A stretch of DNA of 5,921 bases from NCBI GenBank assembly GCA_021731215.1, contig JAKFXU010000354.1, positions 1-5,921 of the forward strand. Direction: 5' to 3'. The notes beneath the pieces are model-generated. The model ran no database searches, was not told the origin of the DNA, and saw nothing but the letters and a program-made list of their open reading frames with translations. Each line of letters begins with the position of its first letter. Position 1 is the stretch's first letter. Below, piece by piece: positions 1 to 5,499 of this stretch. The position numbers and the translations under genes were made by a program. Source of the DNA: Rhodoferax sp. (GTDB lineage: Bacteria; Pseudomonadota; Gammaproteobacteria; Burkholderiales; Burkholderiaceae_C).

Positions 1-408
1 GCCGAGTTGGCCAAAGAAGAGGGGGCAGCCAAGCTCGTAGCCTGGAAGGCTGCACCTGCCTCGGCGACCCTGCCGGCGGCGCTGCTCGTGTCGCGCGACC
101 AGCCGCAAAATTTGCCGCCGAAAGTCTTGAGTGCCGCGTTACGCGCTGATGTTTCAAGCTTGCCCGCGCTGGTCGGGGTGGATCTGGGGGCACAGGGCTA
201 TGCGGTGGTCAAGGTCAACAAAATCGTAGCGCGCCCGGTACCGGCCGAAGCGGCTGCCAAACAGGACCGTGCCCAATACGCCCAGTGGTGGACCGGGGCA
301 GAGAACCAAGCCTACAACAGCTTTCTTGAAGACCAATTCGAGACCCAGATCAAGGTGGCGCGTCCGGTGCGCAACTCAATAGATTTAGGGGAAAGCACGG
401 CGAAGTAA
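1..408 (+). CDS. ppiD: PpiD/SurA-like periplasmic peptidyl-prolyl isomerase, C-terminal part (5' end outside window)
   Basis: Only the last 135 codons are visible; the frame is open from base 1 and ends at TAA 406-408. The TTG at 7 is an internal codon, not a start. The fragment resembles the C-terminal region of PpiD, an inner-membrane-anchored chaperone/PPIase-family protein that helps newly exported outer-membrane and periplasmic proteins fold. Visible points are an Ala/Pro-rich stretch, a segment around GYAVVKVNKIV (about residues 65-75) typical of the PpiD C-terminal fold, and an amphipathic helical tail with QYAQWW and FLEDQFETQIKV that is usual at the PpiD C-terminus. The N-terminal membrane anchor and the parvulin domain lie upstream of the window, so catalytic residues cannot be checked. 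tRNA-His follows 28 nt downstream and the terminator at 524-559 can serve both. The family call is from recognition, not alignment. Confidence 0.8.
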   Translation, partial: AELAKEEGAAKLVAWKAAPASATLPAALLVSRDQPQNLPPKVLSAALRADVSSLPALVGVDLGAQGYAVVKVNKIVARPVPAEAAAKQDRAQYAQWWTGAENQAYNSFLEDQFETQIKVARPVRNSIDLGESTAK

Positions 409-419
409 AAGACAGCGGT

Positions 420-425
420 TATAAT
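420..425 (+). promoter_or_regulatory. Likely -10 box of the tRNA-His promoter
   Basis: A perfect TATAAT lies between the ppiD stop codon and tRNA-His. A start about 7 nt downstream (near 432) would leave a leader of only about 4 nt before the tRNA. No convincing TTGACA-like -35 box is present 16-19 nt upstream, where the sequence is part of the ppiD 3' end. The G at 418 gives at most half of an extended -10 motif. The site is inferred from sequence only. Confidence 0.55.
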
Positions 426-436
426 TAAAAGCTGCG

Positions 437-512
437 GTGGCTGTAGCTCAGTTGGTAGAGTCCAGGATTGTGATTCCTGTTGTCGTGGGTTCGAGCCCCA
501 TCAGCCACCCCA
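437..512 (+). tRNA. tRNA-His (anticodon GTG)
   Basis: A full cloverleaf can be drawn. The acceptor stem is GTGGCTG (437-443) with CAGCCAC (502-508). The D arm is 446-461. The anticodon stem CAGGA/TCCTG (463-467/475-479) closes a 7-nt loop with GTG at 470-472. The T arm is GTGGG/CCCAT with a TTCGAGC loop. The discriminator is C509 and the CCA end is encoded at 510-512. G436 is the encoded extra G-1 that marks tRNA-His and faces C73. The first D-stem pair and the first T-stem pair are G-U wobbles. The gene stands alone, with its own -10 box and terminator. Confidence 0.97.
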
Positions 513-523
513 AGTACAGTAAG

Positions 524-559
524 AAAAGCCTGCTATTCAGAAAATAGCAGGCTTTTTTT
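524..559 (+). terminator. Rho-independent terminator after tRNA-His
   Basis: A perfect 10-bp stem, GCCTGCTATT (528-537) with AATAGCAGGC (543-552), closes a 5-nt loop. It is followed by seven T's (553-559). Four A's before the stem can extend the pairing with the T-run and give weaker two-way function. It ends the tRNA-His transcript and any read-through from ppiD. It is also the apparent landing site of the group II intron remnant, which starts at 561. Confidence 0.93.
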
Positions 560-560
560 C

Positions 561-680
561 GTGCGCCCAGCATGGGCGCACTCCCGGAGGTGCAAGTCCT
601 CCCGCGAGCTGGTCACAGTGAGCGAAGTGAAGCGCAACTGCATAAGGGCGGCCGAGTGTGGGAAGGAAGCACAGACAGGG
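561..680 (+). mobile_element. Truncated group II intron, 5' end of domain I (class C type)
   Basis: The stretch starts GTGCGCCCAGCATGGGCGCA, which matches the remembered pattern at the 5' end of group IIC introns such as the Oceanobacillus iheyensis one (GUGUGCCCGGCAUGGGUGCA). Next come a GGAGG-TGCAAGT-CCTCC stem-loop (586-602), like the conserved 'GGUGAGAGUCC' element, and a downstream GGAAGGAAGC (661-670), a block also found in domain I. Bases 561-569 and 573-581 form a perfect 9-bp inverted repeat. The position fits class C behaviour: it begins one base after the T-run of a terminator hairpin. No reverse transcriptase ORF, domain V or domain VI is present, so it is a dead 5' fragment. The right boundary is approximate. 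The call rests on remembered consensus, not on a search. Confidence 0.72.
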
Positions 681-681
681 T

Positions 682-736
682 GGGTCAATATTCAATCAGC
701 GCGGACAGGTAATTTTCTGAAGAGGGGCGGCGACGG
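682..736. mobile_element. Possible end remnant of an IS21-family insertion sequence
   Basis: Directly after the intron-like part comes GGGTCAATATTCAATC...GCGGACA (682-707). It is followed by a looser second copy, GGTAATTTTCTGAAG...GCGGCGACG (708-735). Repeated units of about 26-28 nt with a GGTCA-ATTTTC-like core and ending in CA recall the multiple terminal repeats of IS21-family elements. No transposase gene, opposite end or target duplication is visible. If real, this element cut or replaced the rest of the intron. The resemblance is from memory and could be chance, so the call is weak. Confidence 0.25.
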
Positions 737-740
737 TAGA

Positions 741-770
741 AAACAAAAAAGCCCCGTGGAACGGGGCTTT
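741..770 (-). terminator. Rho-independent terminator of the tRNA-Ala-Glu-Asp transcript
   Basis: Read on the minus strand, a GC-rich 7-bp stem (GCCCCGT/ACGGGGC, 751-757 with 761-767) closes a 3-nt loop. It is followed by six T's, then G and TTT (complement of 741-750). It lies 45 nt beyond the CCA end of tRNA-Asp and closes the leftward unit. The opposite strand has only a short T-run, so its main direction is minus. Confidence 0.88.
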
Positions 771-815
771 CAGGGGTGTTTTTAGAACTGCTTTGAACAG
801 TCTAAAACGTAACCT

Positions 816-892
816 TGGCGGAGTGGACGGGACTCGAACCCGCGACCCCCGGCGTGACAGGCCGGTATTCTAACCAACTGAACTACCACTCC
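816..892 (-). tRNA. tRNA-Asp (anticodon GTC)
   Basis: The 77-nt cloverleaf has acceptor stem GGAGTGG/CCACTCC, D loop with AGTTGGTTAGA, anticodon stem GGCCT.../...GCC with GTC (complement of 856-858), T loop TTCGAGT, discriminator G and encoded CCA (816-818). It is the last tRNA of the leftward cluster, followed by the terminator at 741-770. The seven bases just before its 5' end can pair with its own residues 5-11; see the repeat at 882-899. Confidence 0.97.
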
Positions 893-899
893 TGGTAGT
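882..899 (-). repeat. Inverted repeat across the 5' end of tRNA-Asp
   Basis: On the minus strand ACTACCA (899-893) is followed by the first four tRNA bases GGAG and then TGGTAGT (888-882). This is a perfect 7-bp inverted repeat with a 4-nt loop that spans the expected RNase P cut between 893 and 892. In the precursor this hairpin would compete with the acceptor stem and D arm. The leader also happens to end in CCA. Any effect on processing is inference. Confidence 0.7.
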
Positions 900-1009
900 G
901 ATAACGTTTGCTCTTTCGAGCCAAGTCGCTTGCCCTTGCGGGCCTGCTCGTCTGCCCTGGCGGACCGACTTGTTACCGACTTGCGCTTGGTTCATCAGAA
1001 GATGAATTT
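893..1009 (-). other. Long spacer between tRNA-Glu and tRNA-Asp with several small hairpins
   Basis: This 117-nt transcribed spacer has no ORF of note. It holds a hairpin TTCATC-AGAA-GATGAA (991-1006), three bases beyond the tRNA-Glu CCA end. It also holds a direct repeat ACCGACTTG (964-972 and 975-983), whose CGACTTG core is inverted at 922-928, and small hairpins GCCC-TTGC-GGGC (932-943) and GCTC-TTTC-GAGC (910-921; a GAAA tetraloop on the transcribed strand). None has a T-run, so these look like processing structures and not terminators. Confidence 0.5.
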
Positions 1010-1085
1010 TGGCGACCCCACGGGGATTCGAACCCCGGTACCTACCGTGAAAGGGTAGTGTCCTAGGCCTCTAGACGATGGGGTC
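1010..1085 (-). tRNA. tRNA-Glu (anticodon TTC)
   Basis: The 76-nt cloverleaf has acceptor stem GACCCCA/TGGGGTC, anticodon stem CTACC/GGTAG around loop CTTTCAC with TTC (complement of 1049-1051), T loop TTCGAAT, discriminator G and encoded CCA (1010-1012). It is the middle tRNA of the cluster and the substrate of the GltX enzyme encoded just upstream in the same direction. Confidence 0.97.
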
Positions 1086-1111
1086 ATAACCTTTGGACTT
1101 CCGTCTCAACT

Positions 1112-1133
1112 GGCACGGCTTTTCAGCCTTGCC
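1112..1133 (-). other. Hairpin in the tRNA-Ala/tRNA-Glu spacer
   Basis: Bases 1112-1120 pair with 1125-1133 (GGCACGGCT with AGCCTTGCC), with one mismatch and a 4-nt loop. It lies 10 nt beyond the tRNA-Ala CCA end on the transcribed strand. There is no T-run after it, so a role in tRNA 3'-end processing is more likely than termination. The rest of the 58-nt spacer shows nothing clear. Confidence 0.5.
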
Positions 1134-1143
1134 TCAGAAATAG

Positions 1144-1219
<76 letters not shown>

Positions 1220-1266
1220 TAAACCGCAGAATGCTTGTTACAGCGTTCCTTATTTCCAAGCCTCAA

Positions 1267-1297
1267 ATTATAGCCTGAAAAATAAGGCCGAACGCAA
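1267..1297 (-). promoter_or_regulatory. Candidate promoter of the tRNA-Ala-Glu-Asp cluster, inside the gltX 3' end
   Basis: On the minus strand a perfect TATAAT (1272-1267) covers the gltX stop codon TAA. A poor -35 candidate, TTGCGT (1297-1292), stands 19 nt upstream, sharing only TTG with the consensus. A start near 1260 would give a leader of about 40 nt before tRNA-Ala. No terminator lies between gltX and tRNA-Ala, so read-through from gltX is also possible. Confidence 0.5.
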
Positions 1298-2686
1298 ACG
1301 GGCCAGTACTTTTTCTCTTTCGCTGAGTTCTAGTACCGCCTCCAGTGACGGCGTCTGGGCGGTGCCCATCACCAATACCCGCACCGGCATGGCGAGCTGC
1401 GGCATTTTGATGCTGCAGGCGGCCAGTACTTCCTTGATGGCTGCCGCAATCGACGGCTTGTCCCAGTTGCAGTTCGTCAGTTTTTCGAGCAGCAGATGGA
1501 GCGCCGGTTTGACGGCGTCGGTGACGTGCTGACCCACTTCAACCGGGTTGGGGGTGATGTCCGCATAAAACCGGGCGGCCCAGTCGGCCAGGGCCAGCGT
1601 GGTGTCACAGCGGTCTTTGAACAGCGCGCAGATGCGGGGCAAATGGCCGGCGACGCGCTCAGACCCAACGCTGATGCCGCGCTTGTGCAAGTGCTGCGCC
1701 ACCAAGGGCGCCAAGGCGTCGTCGGCCATGGCCTTGAGATGCTGCGCATTCACCCAGCGCAACTTGGCTTCATCAAATTGCGCGGCGCTGCGCCCCAGAT
1801 GGTCCAGGTTGAACCATTGCAGGAACTGCGCTCGCGTGAAAATTTCATCATCGCCGTGACTCCAGCCCAGGCGCGCGAGGTAGTTGACCATGGCCTCGGG
1901 CAGATAGCCTTCATCGCGGTATTGCGTCACCGGCTTGGCCCCGTTGCGCTTGCTCATCTTTTCGCCCTGTTCATTGAGCACGGTCGGCAGATGGGCGTAG
2001 ACCGGCGGCTCCTGGCCTAAAGCGCGAAAGATGTTGATCTGGCGCGGCGTGTTGTTGACGTGGTCATCGCCGCGAATCACGTGGGTAATCGCCATGTCGA
2101 TGTCGTCCACCACCACGCAGAAGTTGTAGGTGGGGGTGCCGTCTGGCCGCGCAATCACCAGGTCGTCGAGTTCGTCGTTGCTGATCTCGATGCGGCCCTT
2201 GACCTTGTCCTCCCACAGCACCGAGCCGTGCTGCGGATTCTTGAAGCGCAACACCGGCCGCACGCCTGCGGGAATGGCGGGCAGTGTCTTGCCCGGGGCG
2301 GGCCGCCAAGTGCCGTTGTAACGCGGTTTTTCCTTGGCCGCCATCTGGCGTTCACGCAGGGCGTCGAGTTCTGCCACGCTCATGTAACAGGGATAAACAT
2401 GGCCGCCGGCCTGCATCCCGGCCAGCACTGCCTTGTAGCGCGCCATGCGCTGCATCTGATAGAACGGGCCTTCGTCATAGTCCAGCCCCAGCCAGGCCAT
2501 GCTCTCGATGATCACGTCGACCGCCGCCTGCGTCGAGCGCTCCAGGTCGGTGTCTTCAATGCGCAGGATGAAGTCGCCGCCGCTGGCGCGGGCAAACGCC
2601 CACGGATACAAGGCCGAGCGGATATTGCCCAGGTGGATGAAGCCGGTGGGGGAGGGGGCGAAGCGGGTGCGGATTTTTTGGGTCAT
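1268..2686 (-). CDS. gltX: Glutamyl-tRNA synthetase
   Basis: This cytoplasmic class I aminoacyl-tRNA synthetase joins glutamate to tRNA-Glu using ATP. At 472 aa it has the usual length. The N-terminal Rossmann domain opens with [18 protein letters not shown] (18-21) is the HIGH-type ATP motif. RIEDTD (42-47) is part of the glutamate pocket. [10 protein letters not shown] holds the KMSKR loop at 243-247. The C-terminal 170 residues form the anticodon-binding helical region. The segment at 100-128 (PCYMS...PRYNGTW) keeps only one Cys at the place where E. coli GltX binds zinc with three Cys and a His, so this enzyme probably has no zinc there. The ATG at 2686 overlaps the metZ stop as ATGA. There is no clear Shine-Dalgarno sequence, which suggests translational coupling. 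Whether it is discriminating or also charges tRNA-Gln cannot be read from this window. Confidence 0.97.
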   Translation of the reverse strand: MTQKIRTRFAPSPTGFIHLGNIRSALYPWAFARASGGDFILRIEDTDLERSTQAAVDVIIESMAWLGLDYDEGPFYQMQRMARYKAVLAGMQAGGHVYPCYMSVAELDALRERQMAAKEKPRYNGTWRPAPGKTLPAIPAGVRPVLRFKNPQHGSVLWEDKVKGRIEISNDELDDLVIARPDGTPTYNFCVVVDDIDMAITHVIRGDDHVNNTPRQINIFRALGQEPPVYAHLPTVLNEQGEKMSKRNGAKPVTQYRDEGYLPEAMVNYLARLGWSHGDDEIFTRAQFLQWFNLDHLGRSAAQFDEAKLRWVNAQHLKAMADDALAPLVAQHLHKRGISVGSERVAGHLPRICALFKDRCDTTLALADWAARFYADITPNPVEVGQHVTDAVKPALHLLLEKLTNCNWDKPSIAAAIKEVLAACSIKMPQLAMPVRVLVMGTAQTPSLEAVLELSEREKVLARLRSALFFRL

Positions 2687-3906
2687 GTCAGGGTATCGAG
2701 GCCGCGCAGGCCACGCGCCAGGTCAGCCTTCAGGTCTTCAATATTTTCGAGCCCGACGGCCACGCGAATCAGGCCCTGGCCGATGCCGGCCGCCTGTCGT
2801 TGTGCTTCGGTGATGCGTCCATGCGAGGTGCTGGCCGGGTGCGTGATGGTGGTTTTGGTGTCGCCCAGATTGGCGGTGATGGAGCACACTTGCGTGCTGT
2901 CAATCACATGAAAAGCGTTTTTACGCGCTTGGATCGCGTCGCCCGCCTTGACGTCAAACGACAGCACGGCGCCGCCCTGGCCGGACTGTTGCTGCATTGC
3001 CAGCGTGTGCTGCGGATGCGACTGCAAGCCTGGGTAATAAACCCGGGTCACCTGAGGCTGGGCTTGCAGCCAGGTCGCCAGTGCCAGCGCGCTGTCGCTC
3101 TGCGCCTTCATCCGGATCGATAGCGTTTCCATGCCCTTGAGCACGACCCAGGCGTTGAAGGCCGACAGCGTCAGCCCGGCGCTGCGCATCACCGGCATGA
3201 ATTTTTCGTCAATCAGTTTTTTGCTGGTGCACAGGGCGCCGGCAATCACGCGGCCCTGGCCATCGAGATATTTGGTGCCGGAATGGATGACGATGTCGGC
3301 CCCAAACTGGACCGGTTGCTGCAAGGCCGGTGAACAAAAACAGTTGTCGACTGCCAGCAGCGCCCCGGCCGCATGCGCCACCGCGGCCAGCGCGCGAATA
3401 TCGCACACGTCGGTCAGCGGATTGGTGGGTGTCTCGGCGAACAGCAAACGGGTGTTGGGCTGAACTGCTGCCTGCCATTGCGCCACGTCGGTTTGGGAGA
3501 CGAAGCTGCTTTGCACCCCGAACTTGCCGAACTCACCGGCAATCAATCGGATAGTGGAACCAAACACACTTTGCGAGCAAATGACGTGGTCGCCCGCCTT
3601 CAACAAGCCCAGGCACATGAGCGTGATGGCCGCCATGCCGCTGGCGGTGCCGATGCAGGCCTCGGTTCCTTCCAGTGCCGCGAGCCGCTGCTCCATGCTG
3701 GTGAGGGTGGGGTTGCCGAAGCGGGAATAGGTGTAGCCCTCTTCCTCACCGGCGAAGCGGCGCGCAGCGGTTGCGGCATCGGGCTGCACGAAACTGCTGG
3801 TCAAATACAGCGCCTCGGAGTTTTCGCCATACTGGCTTTTGGCTACGGCGGCGCGCACGGCCAGCGTGTCGAGGTGCAGTGGCGCGGGCAAGGGTTGGTC
3901 AGGCAT
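2683..3906 (-). CDS. metZ: O-succinylhomoserine sulfhydrylase (PLP-dependent, methionine synthesis)
   Basis: This Cys/Met-metabolism PLP enzyme of 407 aa most likely makes homocysteine from O-succinylhomoserine and sulfide in the cytoplasm. Visible marks are [10 protein letters not shown] (58-67), which includes the phosphate/neighbour-subunit Tyr-Ser-Arg motif; TASGMAAI (87-94); AVDNCF with Asp187 for the pyridine nitrogen; [11 protein letters not shown] with Lys212 as the PLP-binding lysine; THPASTSH (355-362); and Arg381 in LIRVAVGLE for the substrate carboxylate. The DGQGR after the lysine favours MetZ over cystathionine gamma-synthase or beta-lyase, which usually have NGHSD-like residues there. 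The start at 3906 lies 18 nt after the purF stop and has no strong Shine-Dalgarno. An out-of-frame ATG (3922) opens a 7-codon mini-ORF that ends across the metZ start. purF-metZ linkage is also known in Pseudomonas. Use of the acetylated substrate (MetY-like) cannot be excluded. Confidence 0.93.
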   Translation of the reverse strand: MPDQPLPAPLHLDTLAVRAAVAKSQYGENSEALYLTSSFVQPDAATAARRFAGEEEGYTYSRFGNPTLTSMEQRLAALEGTEACIGTASGMAAITLMCLGLLKAGDHVICSQSVFGSTIRLIAGEFGKFGVQSSFVSQTDVAQWQAAVQPNTRLLFAETPTNPLTDVCDIRALAAVAHAAGALLAVDNCFCSPALQQPVQFGADIVIHSGTKYLDGQGRVIAGALCTSKKLIDEKFMPVMRSAGLTLSAFNAWVVLKGMETLSIRMKAQSDSALALATWLQAQPQVTRVYYPGLQSHPQHTLAMQQQSGQGGAVLSFDVKAGDAIQARKNAFHVIDSTQVCSITANLGDTKTTITHPASTSHGRITEAQRQAAGIGQGLIRVAVGLENIEDLKADLARGLRGLDTLT

Positions 3907-3924
3907 GGTGCTTGTCAGTCATGG

Positions 3925-5424
3925 TCAATCAGCATGATTGGGCAGGGCCAGGCGCGAGTTGTCCTCGGCCCCTTCGTCCCCTCCCACCCGATTGGAGTTC
4001 AGCCGTGCGATGTCGTTCGCCGTGATGTCGCCGGTGACGTAAATGCCGTCAAAGCACGACGCGTCGAAGCCTTTGATGTTGGGGTTGAGCGAGCCAATCG
4101 CCTTCTTCATGCCGTCCACGTCCTGGTAAATCAGGGCATCGCAGCCAATCAGTTGCCGGATCTGCTCGACGGTCCGGTTGTGGGCCACCAGTTCATGCGG
4201 GGTCGGCATGTCGATGCCATACACATTGGGGTAACGCACCGGCGGCGCGGCACTGGCCATGTAGACCTTGCGCGCACCGGCGTCGCGCGCCATCTGCACG
4301 ATTTCGCGGCTGGTGGTGCCGCGCACGATCGAGTCGTCCACCAGCAGCACATTGCGGCCCTTGAATTCGCTGGCGATCACGTTGAGTTTCTGGCGCACCG
4401 ATTTTTTGCGCACCGACTGCCCCGGCATGATGAAGGTGCGCCCGACGTAGCGGTTCTTCACGAAGCCTTCACGGTAAGGCAAACCGAGCAACTGGGCCAA
4501 CTGCGCCGCGCTCGGGCGGCTCGACTCGGGGATCGGAATGACGACATCAATCTCGTTCGGTGGCACGGTGGAAATCACGCGCTTGGCCAGGGTCTCGCCC
4601 AGATTCAGACGGGCTTGGTAGACCGAAATGCCGTCCATCACCGAATCCGGTCGCGCCAGATAAACGTACTCGAAAATGCAGGGACTCAACACCGGGTGGT
4701 CGGCGCACTGCTGCGCATGCAGCTGGCCCTGCAAGTCAATGAACACCGCTTCACCCGGAGCAATGTCGCGCTCAAATTTGTGCGAGGTGCCTTCCAGCGC
4801 CACCGATTCGCTGGCTAGCACCACGGTACCGTCAGCGCGCCCCAGGCACAGCGGGCGAATGCCAAACGGGTCGCGGAAAGCCAGCACGCCATGGCCGGCA
4901 ATCATCGCAATCACCGCGTAGGAACCCTTGATACGGCGATGCACCTTGCGCACCGCCTCAAACACGTCACGCGGCTGCAGCGGCAAGCCGCGCGTGGTCG
5001 CCTCGATCTCATGCGCCAGCACGTTGAGCAGCACCTCCGAGTCGCTCTCGGTGTTGATGTGGCGGTGGTCGGCGCTGAACAGCTCGGCCTTCAGGGTGTC
5101 GGCATTGGTCAGGTTGCCGTTGTGCACCAGCACAATGCCAAACGGCGCATTGACGTAAAACGGCTGCGCCTCTTCCTCGCTGTAGGCATTGCCAGCCGTG
5201 GGATAGCGCACCTGGCCGAGCCCGCAATGGCCCGGCAGCGAACGCATGTCGCGGGTGCGAAACACGTCGCGCACCATGCCCTTGGCCTTGTGCATGTAGA
5301 ACTTGCGCTCTTGCTGCGTCACGATGCCAGCCGCATCCTGGCCCCGGTGCTGCAGCAGCAACAGGGCGTCATAGATCAGTTGATTGACGGGTGCGTTGCT
5401 GACAACGCCGACGATTCCACACAT
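3925..5424 (-). CDS. purF: Amidophosphoribosyltransferase (glutamine PRPP amidotransferase)
   Basis: PurF makes 5-phosphoribosylamine from PRPP and glutamine, the first committed step of purine synthesis in the cytoplasm. The protein has 499 aa. The frame stays open 24 codons further upstream (to 5496), but the start was set at 5424 because the protein must begin Met-Cys-Gly-Ile: Cys2 becomes the N-terminal nucleophile once Met is removed. The N-terminal Ntn glutaminase domain shows Arg73 (VRYPTAG), HNGNL (101-105) and SDSE (127-130). The C-terminal phosphoribosyltransferase domain shows IPIPESSRP (296-304) and the PRPP loop VLLVDDSIVRGTTSRE (359-374). With no propeptide it resembles the E. 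coli type and not the Fe-S B. subtilis type. The ribosome site is weak (GGA about 6 nt upstream). It lies between cvpA and metZ, all in one direction. Confidence 0.97.
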   Translation of the reverse strand: MCGIVGVVSNAPVNQLIYDALLLLQHRGQDAAGIVTQQERKFYMHKAKGMVRDVFRTRDMRSLPGHCGLGQVRYPTAGNAYSEEEAQPFYVNAPFGIVLVHNGNLTNADTLKAELFSADHRHINTESDSEVLLNVLAHEIEATTRGLPLQPRDVFEAVRKVHRRIKGSYAVIAMIAGHGVLAFRDPFGIRPLCLGRADGTVVLASESVALEGTSHKFERDIAPGEAVFIDLQGQLHAQQCADHPVLSPCIFEYVYLARPDSVMDGISVYQARLNLGETLAKRVISTVPPNEIDVVIPIPESSRPSAAQLAQLLGLPYREGFVKNRYVGRTFIMPGQSVRKKSVRQKLNVIASEFKGRNVLLVDDSIVRGTTSREIVQMARDAGARKVYMASAAPPVRYPNVYGIDMPTPHELVAHNRTVEQIRQLIGCDALIYQDVDGMKKAIGSLNPNIKGFDASCFDGIYVTGDITANDIARLNSNRVGGDEGAEDNSRLALPNHAD

Positions 5425-5499
5425 GTTTTTCCGATCAGTTGAGAACAGCCTTGGCGCCAAATCTGGCAACTGCGCCGCGCCGCCCTGTGCGCACAAATT
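5425..5499 (-). other. cvpA-purF spacer with two 10-bp palindromes
   Basis: The 75-nt spacer contains two perfect palindromes, TTGGCGCCAA (5451-5460) and TGTGCGCACA (5486-5495), with centres 35 nt apart. Neither resembles the E. coli PurR operator ACGCAAACGTTTGCGT, and no terminator is visible. They may be regulator sites or chance in GC-rich DNA. No clear promoter was found. Confidence 0.3.

Noticed and set aside
7..9. TTG at 7 as the start of the first gene
   Set aside because: The frame is open from base 1 and the protein matches only the C-terminal end of PpiD.
561..581. 9-bp inverted repeat as a second terminator or operator
   Set aside because: There is no T-run after it, and it is better explained as the first paired part of the group II intron domain I.
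480..785. 101-aa plus-strand ORF across the tRNA-His end, terminator and intron remnant
   Set aside because: It runs through a tRNA, a terminator hairpin and an RNA-like element, has no ribosome site and no recognisable protein sequence.
932..943. GCCC-TTGC-GGGC hairpin as a terminator
   Set aside because: The stem is only 4 bp and no T-run follows on either strand.
2060..2911. 283-aa plus-strand ORF
   Set aside because: It is antisense to gltX and the metZ 3' end, with no recognisable domain; a shadow of codon bias.
3373..4818. 481-aa plus-strand ORF
   Set aside because: It lies antisense to metZ and purF, both clearly real by motif. The composition (His/Arg/Gly-rich, no domain) is typical of the antisense shadow of GC-rich coding DNA.
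5425..5496. 24-codon N-terminal extension of purF
   Set aside because: PurF needs Cys directly after the start Met as the catalytic N-terminal residue; the extension would block it unless it were a cleaved propeptide, and it does not look like one.
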